Assembly: GCF_022549695.1 (NCBI RefSeq)
Contig: NZ_JAKZGS010000021.1
Span: 1-56,225, forward strand
Length of the DNA stretch: 56,225 bases
Direction of reading: 5' to 3'
Source of the DNA: Belliella calami
GTDB taxonomy: Bacteria; Bacteroidota; Bacteroidia; Cytophagales; Cyclobacteriaceae
Part shown: positions 1 to 9,429 of the stretch, piece by piece
Numbering within the stretch: the stretch's first letter is position 1
How the letters are laid out: every line of letters starts with the position of its first letter
Made by a program: the position numbers and the translations under genes
Notes under the pieces: generated by a model
Databases searched by the model: none
What the model was told of the DNA's origin: nothing
What the model saw: the letters and a program-made list of their open reading frames with translations, nothing else

Positions 1-150
1 ATTATGATTTGAGTAACCCAAATGGCAGTTTAATGCTGTTTTAAATCACCTTTAAATTATTTTTATGTGATAAATTTCAAAGGACGTTTGGATTTGAAGT
101 TGTGGACGTTTTGTTTTGTCGATTATACTTTCAAGACAGCCTTTTTGTAT

Positions 151-1248
151 TTACAATGCTTGGTTCAGATCATCCAACAAGTCATCCAAATGCTCTAGTC
201 CAACGGAAACACGAATAAGGTTTTGGGGAGTTTTAGTATCTGGGCCTTCTGATGCAGCTCTTCTTTCGATCAGACTTTCTACTCCTCCCAGGCTTGTAGC
301 ATTGGTGAAATAGCGAAGTTTTGAAATTACCTCATCTGCTTTCTGTGCTCCACCCTTCACCAAAAATGATAGCATCCCTCCAAATCCAGACATTTGGTTT
401 GCTGCAATATCATGCCCTTCATGTCCTTTCAATCCAGGGTAATATACTTTTTCGATACTAGGATGGTTTTGAAGATAACTGGCAATAATCCCTGCATGTT
501 CTGCGTGTCCTTTCATTCTGTAAGGAAGTGTTTTGATACTTCTTGTTAGCATATAGCAGTCAAAAGGGGAGGGGATAGCACCACCTGAAATCTGAACATT
601 CCTGATTTTATCCCAAAATTCATTTTGTGTTTTTCCAATTAGTGCTCCACCCATGATATCACTGTGACCTCCAAGGTACTTTGTAGTGCTGTGCATGACG
701 ATGTCCGCTCCCAGTAAAATTGGGTTTTGAAAAGCAGGGGTTGCAAATGTGTTGTCACAAACAACTGTGATGTTTTTTGCCTTGGCTATTTTGCAAATAG
801 ATTTGATATCCGAGATTTTTAAGAGTGGGTTAGAGGGCGTTTCTATCCAGACAAGTTTCGTTTTCTCTTGGATTGCATTTTTTACATTCTCAGGATTAGT
901 CATGTCAACAAAATCCACCTTCAATATCCCTCCGAAGATCCCAAGTAATTGTTGTCTCAAACCATGATACATGTCGTCAGGAGCAACTATGTGAGAACCA
1001 GGTGCCAATGCTTGAAAAACAGACATTCCCGCTGCATTTCCTGATGAGAATGCAGCAGCTACTTCTCCGTGTTCCAATTTTGCCAACACGTTTTCAAGCG
1101 CATTCCTGTTTGGGTTGGATGCTCTTGAATAGATTACAGAATCTTCATGATGCTCAAATGTAGTAGCTAGTGTGATTGGTTGCACAGCAGGTCTGTGTGT
1201 GTCTGTGATTTTAGTCCCTGCGTGGATTGCGATTGTTTCAAATTTCAT
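151..1248 (-). CDS. Trans-sulfuration PLP enzyme (cystathionine gamma-synthase/lyase family)
   Basis: Cys/Met metabolism PLP-dependent enzyme, 365 residues from the start chosen here, a normal length for the family. The PLP-binding lysine is K190 in HSTTKYLGGHSD, and the cofactor-contacting aspartate is in VVCDNTFATP. The frame runs on upstream to 1281, but the start at 1248 (MKFETIAIHAG) matches the usual family N terminus, so the extra 11 residues are probably not translated. Family members make cystathionine from an activated homoserine, cleave cystathionine, or degrade methionine. I cannot separate these activities by eye, so metB or metC-like is all I would claim. It is a single gene with no obvious operon partner. 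Confidence 0.9.
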   Translation of the reverse strand: MKFETIAIHAGTKITDTHRPAVQPITLATTFEHHEDSVIYSRASNPNRNALENVLAKLEHGEVAAAFSSGNAAGMSVFQALAPGSHIVAPDDMYHGLRQQLLGIFGGILKVDFVDMTNPENVKNAIQEKTKLVWIETPSNPLLKISDIKSICKIAKAKNITVVCDNTFATPAFQNPILLGADIVMHSTTKYLGGHSDIMGGALIGKTQNEFWDKIRNVQISGGAIPSPFDCYMLTRSIKTLPYRMKGHAEHAGIIASYLQNHPSIEKVYYPGLKGHEGHDIAANQMSGFGGMLSFLVKGGAQKADEVISKLRYFTNATSLGGVESLIERRAASEGPDTKTPQNLIRVSVGLEHLDDLLDDLNQAL

Positions 1249-1795
1249 AAAAAGGAATTGTGGATGATCTGTAACTGTCAATTAAAAATAAAGATAAAGA
1301 AAATGTAGCAGGGGACAATAAAGATTCAAGAAGTGAGAGGGGAGAAGAAGACACAAGATTTGAACAAGAGGGTGAAACGAGAGGCAAGAACCGAGACATG
1401 CCTTGAAAGGGCTTATGATGCAAGCATCGGGTCATGACCCGATATCTAAAAAGAATTCAATTATATGTTTGACCTGAAAAGCCTGTTCCGCATCCTTATC
1501 AGGAGGCAATTGAATGGCTAGCGGAAATAAAGAGAAATCAATAAAAAAAGTGTCAAGTATTTTCGGGACGAAACAAGACATGAGGCGTGTGATATAACAC
1601 AAAAGAGTAAGGCGAAGCAAATATGGAACGAGAGAAAAGTGTCATGTCCTGAAGAGTTTGTTTCGAATTCTTATTTGATGGCATTTGACTAGTTGATCAA
1701 GATTACAGGTGAATAAATAGATAAAATTTTTAACTAATCCCGTAAAGTGATACTTTTTACCAAAAAGGAAATAATGTGATCATAAATCTCTCAAA
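1249..1795. other. Intergenic region with a perfect 18-bp palindrome and possible gene debris
   Basis: No convincing gene lies in these 547 bases between ispD (downstream on the minus strand) and the trans-sulfuration enzyme. An 18-bp perfect palindrome sits at 1426-1443 (ATCGGGTCA and its complement). On the + strand around 1473-1600, two short protein-like stretches (PYQEAIEWLAEIKRNQ and SIFGTKQDMRRVI) lie in different frames, separated by a stop and a shift. This could be the tail of a decayed gene, but the match is by eye only. Confidence 0.3.
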
Positions 1796-2467
1796 TTACT
1801 TGTTCAGCAAATACTCAGCATACCTCATATCCTCGGGAGTGGTGATTTTGATGTTTTCAAGATTCCCTGCAATCAAAGTCACCTGCCAACCTTGATGCTC
1901 ATAGACAGTCGCATCATCAGTAAAAGTATGAAGTTCTGAGACATCAAATGCTTTCATGATTTTTTTCAGTTGAAAAGTCTGAGGGGTTTGTACCAATCTG
2001 AAATATTGCCTTTCCTGATAGACAGATTTGCCATCGTCAGTTAATTTCCTGATTGAATCTTTCAAAGCTACAACGGCTACAGCACTTCCTCTTCTTGCAG
2101 CTTCTTCATAGCTATTGAGAATCACATCCACCTCGACAAAAGGCCTGACGCCATCATGAATTGCGACTAGCCCATCTTCTTCCTTGATTGAACCCAAACC
2201 ATTTTTAACGGACTGAAATCTACTGTTTCCTCCTCCTACAAGCCTATGGTCAATCTGAAAATCATGTCTTTGGCAAAGTTGTTCCCAAAGCAAAAAATCA
2301 TTTTTCGGAATAACTAGAATCAACTCTGAGTCCGGATCAGCTAAAAAGAACCGCTCTAATGTATGCATCAATATCGGCTTTCCACCAATCTCTAAATATT
2401 GTTTGGGCATGGGTGCTCCCATTCTTGTTCCACTACCTCCAGCTACAATGATGGCAAACTTTTTCAT
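1796..2467 (-). CDS. ispD: 2-C-methyl-D-erythritol 4-phosphate cytidylyltransferase (IspD)
   Basis: Third step of the MEP isoprenoid pathway: joins CTP and MEP to give CDP-ME. It is 223 residues from the start at 2467 (MKKFAIIVAGG), the usual IspD length. The frame could begin at 2503, but those 12 residues precede the universal N-terminal strand. The nucleotide-binding motif GGSGTRMG follows the first strand, PKQYLEIGGKPIL comes next, and VAIHDGVRPFV and the C-terminal ITTPEDMRYAE are typical. It lies downstream of queA on the same strand but behind a terminator-like hairpin, so it may have its own promoter. Confidence 0.95.
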   Translation of the reverse strand: MKKFAIIVAGGSGTRMGAPMPKQYLEIGGKPILMHTLERFFLADPDSELILVIPKNDFLLWEQLCQRHDFQIDHRLVGGGNSRFQSVKNGLGSIKEEDGLVAIHDGVRPFVEVDVILNSYEEAARRGSAVAVVALKDSIRKLTDDGKSVYQERQYFRLVQTPQTFQLKKIMKAFDVSELHTFTDDATVYEHQGWQVTLIAGNLENIKITTPEDMRYAEYLLNK

Positions 2468-2529
2468 TGGTTGATTTCTTAGACATAAATTACGAATGCC
2501 CAAAGGTGGGGAATAAATAAAAATAAAAA

Positions 2530-2550
2530 AAGGCTCACAAGGAGCCTTTC
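2530..2550 (-). terminator. Rho-independent terminator of queA
   Basis: An 8-bp stem (AAAGGCTC with GAGCCTTT) and a 5-nt loop start 6 bases past the queA stop. On the minus strand the hairpin is followed by a T-rich run. Confidence 0.75.
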
Positions 2551-2555
2551 TGTTA

Positions 2556-3605
2556 TTATAAGATTAACATTGCATCTCCATAAGAGAAGAAGCGATATTT
2601 TTCTTTTATGGCTTCTTTGTAAGCCTTCATGATCAAATCATATCCTCCAAATGCCGAAGCAGTCATTAACAATGTAGATTCCGGTAAATGGAAATTTGTA
2701 ATCAAAGCATTGGCTATCTTGAAATCATAGGGAGGAATGATGAACTTATCAGTCCATCCACTGCTTACTTTCAGTCTGTTGTTAGCAGTCACTGATGACT
2801 CAATAGTCTTCAAGGTGGTCGTTCCAACAGCTACTACCTTTCTTTTATTATCCAATGAATCATTTACCAGATCAACTGTTTTCTGAGGAATGTCATAATT
2901 CTCGGAATCCATTTTATGTTTGGTCAAATCTTCGACATCCACTTGACGGAATGTCCCAAGACCTACGTGTAGCGTAATCGGAGATACTTCAACGCCCTTA
3001 AGCTCCAATCTTCTCAACAAATGAGGAGTGAAATGCAAACCTGCGGTCGGAGCAGCTACAGCGCCTACATGCTCGGCAAATATCGTCTGATATCTTTCTC
3101 TATCTTCCGGCTCTACTTTTCTATCAATAAACTCTTTCAAAATCGGAGTTTCACCCAAAGTATCTATAGTCTTATAGAATTCTTCGTCTGTTCCATCAAA
3201 AAGGAATCTGATGGTCCTACCTCTAGAAGTAGTATTATCGATCACTTCGGCTACCAAATCGCTATCTCCAAAATAAAGCTTATTCCCTACACGAATTTTT
3301 CTTGCCGGATCTACCAGTACATCCCAAAGACGCAATTCTTGGTTCAATTCCCTGAGAAGGAAAACTTCAATTTTAGCTCCTGTTTTTTCTTTATTTCCGT
3401 ACAGTCTTGCGGGAAATACTTTCGTATTATTCATCACAAATACATCTCCTTCGCCAAAATACTCAGTGATGTCTTTGAACAGTCTGTGTTCTATTTCACC
3501 TGTTTTTCTGTGGACAACCATCAGACGAGATTCGTCTCTATTATCGGCTGGATATAAGGAAATGAGCTTTTTTGGAACTTCAAATTTAAAATCGGATAAC
3601 TTCAT
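2556..3605 (-). CDS. queA: tRNA preQ1(34) S-adenosylmethionine ribosyltransferase-isomerase (QueA)
   Basis: Transfers and isomerises the ribosyl group of SAM onto preQ1 at tRNA position 34, forming epoxyqueuosine. It is 349 residues, full length for the family. Recognisable blocks are the N-terminal [50 protein letters not shown] and the C-terminal [16 protein letters not shown]. It is divergent from the permease at 3729. A TATCTTTG box on the minus strand at 3660-3667 fits the Bacteroidetes -7 consensus, although no good -33 partner was found. Confidence 0.97.
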   Translation of the reverse strand: MKLSDFKFEVPKKLISLYPADNRDESRLMVVHRKTGEIEHRLFKDITEYFGEGDVFVMNNTKVFPARLYGNKEKTGAKIEVFLLRELNQELRLWDVLVDPARKIRVGNKLYFGDSDLVAEVIDNTTSRGRTIRFLFDGTDEEFYKTIDTLGETPILKEFIDRKVEPEDRERYQTIFAEHVGAVAAPTAGLHFTPHLLRRLELKGVEVSPITLHVGLGTFRQVDVEDLTKHKMDSENYDIPQKTVDLVNDSLDNKRKVVAVGTTTLKTIESSVTANNRLKVSSGWTDKFIIPPYDFKIANALITNFHLPESTLLMTASAFGGYDLIMKAYKEAIKEKYRFFSYGDAMLIL

Positions 3606-3659
3606 ATGGAATGAATGTAGTATGCTTTAGGTTAATTTTACGATACTTTGTAAAAAGTG

Positions 3660-3667
3660 CAAAGATA
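3660..3667 (-). promoter_or_regulatory. Candidate -7 element for queA
   Basis: TATCTTTG on the minus strand, 55 bases upstream of the queA start, matches the Bacteroidetes TAnnTTTG -7 box. I see no clear TTG-type -33 element at the right distance, so this is only a candidate. Confidence 0.35.
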
Positions 3668-3728
3668 ATAAGAAAAATCACGAAATCTACCTATATTGTC
3701 AAATAGTTTTAACCTGCAAGAAAAAACA

Positions 3729-4976
3729 GTGAAAGTAATCAAACTTATTTGGGAGAGCTTGAGATTCGCTTCCCAGGCTCTTCGATCAAATCTCACTCGT
3801 ACCATTTTGTCCCTTCTTGGAGTAACGGTGGGGATTTTTTCCATCATAGCTGTTTTCACTTTGGTAGACTCTTTGGAAAAAAACATCAAGTCAAGCCTAA
3901 GCTTCTTGGGAAACAATGTGATGTCAATTGATAAATTCAGTTTTTCTGGTGGTGGCGAGGATTATCCCTGGTGGAAATACTTCAGAAGACCGAACAATTC
4001 CTTCATTGAATATACTTTCCTAAGAGACAATTTGAGAAATGCTGACGCTACTACAATTTTCGCTGATGCAAATACAACTGTTCAGTTCGGGAGCAATAGT
4101 TTTAGTGGGACAAATTTAAAAGGTGTAGTTTCAACATATAAAGATGTATATGATGTACCTCTTGGTTCGGGTAGATTTTTTACAGAATTGGAAATTACAG
4201 GTGCTAGAAACGTGGCAATTATCGGTGCGAAAATAGCGAATACACTTTTTCCTAATCAAGAACCAGTAGGTAAAGAAATGAAGATTCGAGGTCAAAAATT
4301 CTTTGTAATCGGTATTTTTGAAGAAGAAGGTGAAGGGTTGTTTGACATCCCATCCAAGGATGAAGCATGTATGATCCCATATGGAGCTTTTTCCAAAATA
4401 TATAATGTCGGAAGGTATGGCATGGGGCCAAGTATCGCCATGAAAGGTAAAGATGATGATACTGGTTTGATTGCGCTTGAAAATGAAGTTACGGGTCTTT
4501 TGAGAGCCAGAAGAGGATTGAAGCCCACCCAAGAAGACAACTTTTCACTTAATAAATCTGAATTTATCATGAATACCATCGGATCTATATTTGATGTTAT
4601 TAGTGGTGCAGGTTGGGTTATAGGAGGTTTTTCGATTCTAGTTGGTGGATTTGGAATCGCAAATATCATGTTTGTTTCTGTCAAAGAAAGGACCAACATC
4701 ATCGGTATCCAAAAATCCCTTGGTGCAAAAAATTATTTCATTCTATACCAATTCCTTTTCGAAGCTATGTTTTTGAGTTTGATTGGGGGAGTGACGGGTA
4801 TTATTTTAGTTTATCTAATCACGTTTATCCCACTCGGGTCTCTGGTCTTGACACTCTCATTTAAAAATATCATTCTCGGTCTCGGTGTATCTTCCTTGAT
4901 AGGGATTGTTTCAGGGATTGTTCCTGCAGTTCTAGCTGCTAGACTTGATCCAGTGGAAGCCATTAGATCTACATAA
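3729..4976 (+). CDS. MacB/FtsX-type ABC transporter permease
   Basis: Membrane subunit of a MacB-like type VII ABC system. An N-terminal transmembrane helix (ILSLLGVTVGIFSIIAVF) is followed by a large periplasmic MacB_PCD domain and three C-terminal helices containing the FtsX core (GGFGIANIMFVSVKERTNIIGIQKSLGAKN). The C terminus VLAARLDPVEAIRS is the family signature. The GTG at 3729 (VKVIKLIWES) fits the family N terminus. A TTG at 3696 would add 11 residues. No ATPase gene is adjacent, so a partner encoded elsewhere must be assumed. Such permeases often belong to efflux or envelope-stress systems. The substrate cannot be read from the sequence. Confidence 0.88.
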   Translation: MKVIKLIWESLRFASQALRSNLTRTILSLLGVTVGIFSIIAVFTLVDSLEKNIKSSLSFLGNNVMSIDKFSFSGGGEDYPWWKYFRRPNNSFIEYTFLRDNLRNADATTIFADANTTVQFGSNSFSGTNLKGVVSTYKDVYDVPLGSGRFFTELEITGARNVAIIGAKIANTLFPNQEPVGKEMKIRGQKFFVIGIFEEEGEGLFDIPSKDEACMIPYGAFSKIYNVGRYGMGPSIAMKGKDDDTGLIALENEVTGLLRARRGLKPTQEDNFSLNKSEFIMNTIGSIFDVISGAGWVIGGFSILVGGFGIANIMFVSVKERTNIIGIQKSLGAKNYFILYQFLFEAMFLSLIGGVTGIILVYLITFIPLGSLVLTLSFKNIILGLGVSSLIGIVSGIVPAVLAARLDPVEAIRST

Positions 4977-4998
4977 TCGAAATTTATTTAAATCAATA

Positions 4999-5040
4999 AA
5001 AAACCCGAAGGAAGTCAATTGACTTCCTTCGGGTTTTTTT
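4999..5040. terminator. Bidirectional terminator between permease gene and recA
   Basis: A perfect 42-bp inverted repeat: a GC-containing stem (AACCCGAAGGAAGTC) flanked by A and T runs on both sides. It can terminate the + strand permease transcript and the convergent recA transcript. Confidence 0.9.
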
Positions 5041-5070
5041 GTTTCTATCGCATCCTGAATTTCCTCGATG

Positions 5071-6102
5071 CTATTCTTCAGTTACTTCGATTTTCAAAGC
5101 TTCGCCATTGAGGCCTGCTTTGTCTTTGATCTTTTTCTCAAGCTCTTCCATCAGTTCAGGATTGTCCAAAAGCAATGATTTTACCGAATCTCTTCCTTGA
5201 CCGAGTTTGTTGCCATCATAAGAGAACCAAGATCCTGCCTTTTTGATAATTTCGAATTCCACTCCCAAATCGATGATTTCTCCGACTTTGGAAATCCCTT
5301 GACCATACATGATATCGAATTCCACTACTTTGAAAGGTGGCGCCACTTTATTTTTGACAACCTTTACCTTGGTCCTGTTTCCAAGGATATTGTCTGCACT
5401 TTCCTTGATCTGACCAATTCTTCTGATATCCAATCGCACAGACGCATAAAACTTCAACGCATTTCCACCTGTAGTAGTCTCTGGGCTACCAAACATCACT
5501 CCTATCTTATCTCTTAGCTGATTGATAAATACGCAAGCACAACCAGTCTTATTGATCGCTCCTGTAAGTTTTCTAAGTGCCTGAGACATCAATCTTGCTT
5601 GAAGCCCCATTTTACTATCACCCATATCGCCTTCAAGCTCCCCCTTTGGAACCAAAGCTGCTACTGAGTCAATCACAATGATATCTATCGCCCCTGATCG
5701 GATCAAATGCTCAGCTATTTCTAGTGCCTGCTCGCCATTATCAGGCTGGGAGATTAGTAAATTTTCGGTGTCAATACCCAATTTTTCTGCATAAGCTTTG
5801 TCAAAAGCATGCTCAGCATCAATAAAAGCAGCCAAACCACCAGCTTTTTGTGCTTCCGCAATGCAGTGCATCGTCAAAGTCGTCTTACCCGAAGATTCTG
5901 GTCCATATATCTCTGTGACTCTACCTCTTGGTATTCCACCTATTCCCAATGCCATGTCAAGACCTAATGAACCAGTGGAGATTGCAGGAATATCCTGCAC
6001 CTTATTATCACTAAGTTTCATGACGGTACCTTTACCGTAGGTCTTTTCCAACTTGTCAATGGTCAGTTGAAGGGCTTTGAGTTTTTCTGTATTTGCGCTC
6101 AT
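5071..6102 (-). CDS. recA: Recombinase RecA
   Basis: ATP-dependent strand-exchange protein and SOS coprotease. It is 343 residues with the Walker A motif GPESSGKTT at residues 67-75, Walker B in [12 protein letters not shown], the L1 region [15 protein letters not shown], and L2 near [28 protein letters not shown]. The N-terminal polymerisation segment (YGKGTVMKL) is intact. It is convergent with the permease gene upstream in coordinates and divergent from the DUF3108 gene. I could not recognise a LexA operator in the 186-bp upstream region. Confidence 0.99.
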   Translation of the reverse strand: MSANTEKLKALQLTIDKLEKTYGKGTVMKLSDNKVQDIPAISTGSLGLDMALGIGGIPRGRVTEIYGPESSGKTTLTMHCIAEAQKAGGLAAFIDAEHAFDKAYAEKLGIDTENLLISQPDNGEQALEIAEHLIRSGAIDIIVIDSVAALVPKGELEGDMGDSKMGLQARLMSQALRKLTGAINKTGCACVFINQLRDKIGVMFGSPETTTGGNALKFYASVRLDIRRIGQIKESADNILGNRTKVKVVKNKVAPPFKVVEFDIMYGQGISKVGEIIDLGVEFEIIKKAGSWFSYDGNKLGQGRDSVKSLLLDNPELMEELEKKIKDKAGLNGEALKIEVTEE

Positions 6103-6288
6103 ATTTTTATATTAACTATTTCCTAATTTGATTTTGTGAAATTAATGATTGATACTTGGAGAATCAAATATCTAAACACTACAACGTTGTATTCGTATGA
6201 AACCAATGTGTCTAAGATCTACTTATTTTATTCATTCCGTAAATATTGGAATAAGATTTGAAAAGATGTGTTCCGAAACCATAAGTTA

Positions 6289-7080
6289 ATGAAAAATCAG
6301 CTACTAAAGTCAGTAATTGTCGCAATTTTTTGCTTTGCTTCTATCCATACTGGATATGCGCAACAGAAGAACAGTGCTTTCAAAGGCGGTGAAGAGCTAA
6401 CGTTTAAGGTTACCTATGGTTTTTTTGATGCAGCTGAAGCGAAGATGAAAATCAACCCCTATATCACCAAGATCAATGAAAGGCCTGTTTACAAGATTGA
6501 TGTAACAGGAAGTACCTTGGGTTTGTTCAAACTTTTCAAGGTCAATGACACTTGGGGCAGTTATTTGGATACCGCCAAGATCATCCCTCTTCAATCATAC
6601 CGATTTATAGAAGAAGGAAATTATAGAAAGAATGAACGTGTGACTTTTGATCATAAAAAAGGGAAAGCCTTAGTTCATCTATATGATAGAGAAGATGATA
6701 AAATTGTAAATACCAAAGACTATAACATTCCCAGCAATGTACAAGATATAGTCAGTGGGTTTTATCTATTGAGGACTATGGATTTGAAAAAATACAAAAA
6801 GGGAGATGTGATTTCGATCTCAGGATTCTTTGATAAAGAAATATATAACCTAAAATTAATATACGAAGGAAAAGAAAAGATTTCAACTGAAGTTGGAGAA
6901 CACGAAACCTTCAAACTCACACCAATAATGCCTTCAAATAAACTTTTTAGGGGTAAACGTCCTGTTACAGTATGGGTATCTGACGATCAGAACAAAATAC
7001 CAGTCAAAATCAAAGCTAAACTGATGGTCGGAGCACTCAATATGGACATAGTAAAAGCAGAGGGATTACGTAATAATTAA
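6289..7080 (+). CDS. Secreted DUF3108 domain protein
   Basis: 263 residues. The start at 6289 (MKNQLLKSVIVAIF) gives a clean signal peptide ending near GYAQQ. An earlier in-frame ATG at 6268 would put polar residues ahead of it. The rest matches DUF3108 by eye: a beta-rich periplasmic protein with GEELTFKVTYGFFDAAEAKM near the start and PVTVWVSDDQNKIPVKIKAKL near the end. The family is thought to be an envelope protein with a lipocalin- or LolA-like fold, but its function is not established. It is a single gene between recA and the response regulator at 7230. Confidence 0.82.
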   Translation: MKNQLLKSVIVAIFCFASIHTGYAQQKNSAFKGGEELTFKVTYGFFDAAEAKMKINPYITKINERPVYKIDVTGSTLGLFKLFKVNDTWGSYLDTAKIIPLQSYRFIEEGNYRKNERVTFDHKKGKALVHLYDREDDKIVNTKDYNIPSNVQDIVSGFYLLRTMDLKKYKKGDVISISGFFDKEIYNLKLIYEGKEKISTEVGEHETFKLTPIMPSNKLFRGKRPVTVWVSDDQNKIPVKIKAKLMVGALNMDIVKAEGLRNN

Positions 7081-7229
7081 TTTATCTTATGTTAACGTAA
7101 ACTTAACAAACAAGAGGTTAAAAAAAACTTTGTGTTGTTTTTTGGTTGACTGAAATATAAAAAGCGAATTTATCTTATGTCTTTTTATAAATTCGTATCG
7201 AAAATAGATTAATAAACCTGCTGTTACCC

Positions 7230-7919
7230 ATGAGTGAAAAACAGAAAGTACGAGTTCTAGTAGTAGATGACGAGCCAGACATCATTGAAATCCTTTCTTA
7301 CAATCTCCAAAAAGAAGGCTATGAAGTGGCTACAGCCGAAGACGGGGTGAAAGGTGTCAAAATAGCAGCCAAATTCCAGCCGGATGTTATTCTACTCGAC
7401 ATCATGATGCCTCACCAAGATGGAGTAGAGACATGTCGGCAGATCAGGGAAATTCCAGAATTGAAAAACACTTTTATCATTTTTTTGACTGCAAGGTCTG
7501 AAGAATATTCTGAAGTCGCAGCTTTTGATGTAGGTGCCGATGATTATATCACCAAACCTATCAAGCCAAGAGCTTTGATGAGTAGGATTGCAGCCCTATT
7601 CAGAAGAGAATCCAAAAAAGAACAAGAGCTTACGCAAATAAAAATAAAGGATCTTACAATAGACAGAACAAGTTATACTATTGATAAAAGCGGAAAAACG
7701 ATTATTCTTCCCAAAAAAGAGTTTGAATTATTGTATTTCCTAGCGAAAAACCCTAATATGGTATTTAGTAGAGACGAGCTCTTACAAAATATCTGGGGAG
7801 TGGATGTCTTTGTTCTTGCGAGGACAGTGGATGTGCATATCAGAAAAGTAAGGGAAAAAATCGGTGACGATTACATCACTACTGTAAAAGGAGTAGGGTA
7901 TAAATTCGAACTGAATTAA
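7230..7919 (+). CDS. OmpR/PhoB-family response regulator
   Basis: 229 residues. A receiver domain covers residues 7-120 with acidic residues D13/D14, phosphoacceptor D57 (VILLDIMMP), T87 and K109 (ITKPIKP). A winged-helix DNA-binding domain covers about 130-229 (ILPKKEFELLYFLAKNP, ending in TTVKGVGYKFEL). The histidine kinase follows after 9 bases and is probably its partner. The receiver resembles PhoB, so phosphate or envelope control is possible, but no pst genes are nearby to support that. Confidence 0.93.
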   Translation: MSEKQKVRVLVVDDEPDIIEILSYNLQKEGYEVATAEDGVKGVKIAAKFQPDVILLDIMMPHQDGVETCRQIREIPELKNTFIIFLTARSEEYSEVAAFDVGADDYITKPIKPRALMSRIAALFRRESKKEQELTQIKIKDLTIDRTSYTIDKSGKTIILPKKEFELLYFLAKNPNMVFSRDELLQNIWGVDVFVLARTVDVHIRKVREKIGDDYITTVKGVGYKFELN

Positions 7920-7928
7920 AATTATCGC

Positions 7929-8987
7929 ATGTTTACCACATCAAGGGGGATTTCAATAATTTTGGCTATTGCCATTTCGGCCTTGACTGTGGCTTTTTTA
8001 TTTTTGATGGATGATGCGACACCTACCCTCTTGTTGGTGGCAGGTGGTATTTCATTTTCAGTCTCTTATATTTTGATGAATGTGACTTTGGAATTTCTGA
8101 TTTTCAAGGAAATCAGTAACATCTATGCGATGCTTGAGAAAATCCAAAAAAAGGACGTTCTAAATATCTCTGAAAAATCACATAAAACATCCATCTCACC
8201 ATTGCGAAAAATCAACAAAACGATCAATTCTTATGCACTTGCCAAAAACAAGGAAATAGAAACCTTGCAAAAAAATGCAGAATTCAGAAGGGAATTTATT
8301 GCAGATATTTCGCATGAGTTGAAAACCCCGATTTTTGCGGCGCAAGGGTTTGTGCATACATTACTTGATGGGGCAGTGGATGATGAAGAGGTTCGCTACA
8401 AATTTCTCAAAAGAGCAGCAAAAAGTCTGAATTCCCTAGACAAGCTTGTCCAAGACCTTCTCACGCTCAATCAAATGGAAAGTGGCGTCATCAAATTCCA
8501 TTTTGAAAAGTTTGATCTGAAAGACGTATTGCTAGAGGTGATCGACGAATTAGAACAAAAAGCAGAAAAGAGAGATGTATTGATCAGGTTCTACTATGAC
8601 AAGGATAAAACATTTTTTACTACTGCCGATAGAGATAAAATATTCCGTGTTAGTCAAAATCTTATATCCAATGCTATCAAGTACAACCACGATGGTGGAG
8701 AGGTAGAAGTCAGACTAACTTCTAATAAAAACCAACAGGTAGTAGAAGTCAAAGACAATGGCAAAGGAATTCCGCCAGAAGACTTGAAGCGGATTTTTGA
8801 AAGATTCTACAGGGTAGAAAAAAGCAGGTCACGGGAAAAAGGCGGGACCGGACTAGGACTGGCAATCGTCAAACACATACTTGAAGCTCATAAAAGTAAG
8901 ATCTCTGTGAGCAGTACTGTAGGCAAAGGGTCTATTTTTAGTTTTTCATTGCCAGCAGAAAAAGAGAAGAAAAAAGAAGAAGAATAA
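7929..8987 (+). CDS. Sensor histidine kinase (PhoR-like)
   Basis: 352 residues. Two N-terminal transmembrane helices (about residues 8-25 and 31-56) are joined by a very short loop, so there is almost no periplasmic sensor domain. A linker leads to the dimerisation domain with phospho-acceptor H129 in DISHELKTP. The ATPase domain has the N box (NLISNAIKYNHDGG), DNGKGIP, FYRVEKSRS and GGTGLGLAI. Signal input is therefore likely through the membrane or a partner protein. It forms a two-gene unit with the regulator just upstream. Confidence 0.93.
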   Translation: MFTTSRGISIILAIAISALTVAFLFLMDDATPTLLLVAGGISFSVSYILMNVTLEFLIFKEISNIYAMLEKIQKKDVLNISEKSHKTSISPLRKINKTINSYALAKNKEIETLQKNAEFRREFIADISHELKTPIFAAQGFVHTLLDGAVDDEEVRYKFLKRAAKSLNSLDKLVQDLLTLNQMESGVIKFHFEKFDLKDVLLEVIDELEQKAEKRDVLIRFYYDKDKTFFTTADRDKIFRVSQNLISNAIKYNHDGGEVEVRLTSNKNQQVVEVKDNGKGIPPEDLKRIFERFYRVEKSRSREKGGTGLGLAIVKHILEAHKSKISVSSTVGKGSIFSFSLPAEKEKKKEEE

Positions 8988-9045
8988 ATTCTTTTTTTAA
9001 AACTCTGTGCCTTATTTAATGGGATTTCCTCAAGAAGAAAGTCAA

Positions 9046-9429
9046 TTATGATACAAACAAACAGAACAATTCTTCCAAAGTCGCCTCCAAATCTTCGGAG
9101 AAACCTCCATGTGGTTGGGAAGTCTGGATCATAGAACTTCTGTTGGCAGTAAGCCATCTAAATCTAGAAGTGGCGTCTTGCAAAGCAATTGGACTTCCAT
9201 TATCATTCCCAATACAGATTTGATTCAATGACTCTAAATATTTGTCAAAAAGTGCTATATCAGCATCAGGGTCTAGTGCTTTCACTTTGTTGACATCCAT
9301 AGAAATCTTAGCTTTCAAAAACCCTTCCTTTTTGCAGGATACCAATACTCCCACATTGATAAATTCCTCCCGTTCTACCCTTGGTACAATTCTAAGGACG
9401 GCATATTCATATAAGTATTTACCTTGCAT
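9046..9429 (-). CDS. DUF3037 family protein
   Basis: 127 residues. Characteristic N-terminal YEYAVLRIVPRVEREEFINVGVLV, then SRFRWLTANRSSMIQTSQPHGG, both typical of DUF3037. No catalytic motif or signal peptide is evident. Its start overlaps the end of the HipA-like gene by 11 bases, so the two are translationally coupled. The same pairing recurs in many bacteria as far as I recall. Function is unknown, and a role as partner or regulator of the kinase is an inference from the coupling. Confidence 0.85.
   Translation of the reverse strand: MQGKYLYEYAVLRIVPRVEREEFINVGVLVSCKKEGFLKAKISMDVNKVKALDPDADIALFDKYLESLNQICIGNDNGSPIALQDATSRFRWLTANRSSMIQTSQPHGGFSEDLEATLEELFCLFVS

Noticed and set aside
1432-1620. 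62-residue minus-strand open frame in the ispD intergenic gap
   Set aside because: No recognisable family or start signal. The opposite strand has equally plausible fragments, so a real gene is not supported.
1249-1790. SAM-responsive riboswitch upstream of the trans-sulfuration gene
   Set aside because: I could not find a convincing SAM-I or SAM-II core on the minus strand. A covariance-model search (Infernal with Rfam) would decide.
3021-3557. 178-residue open frame antisense to queA
   Set aside because: Shadow of queA, with aromatic- and Ser-rich low-information sequence.
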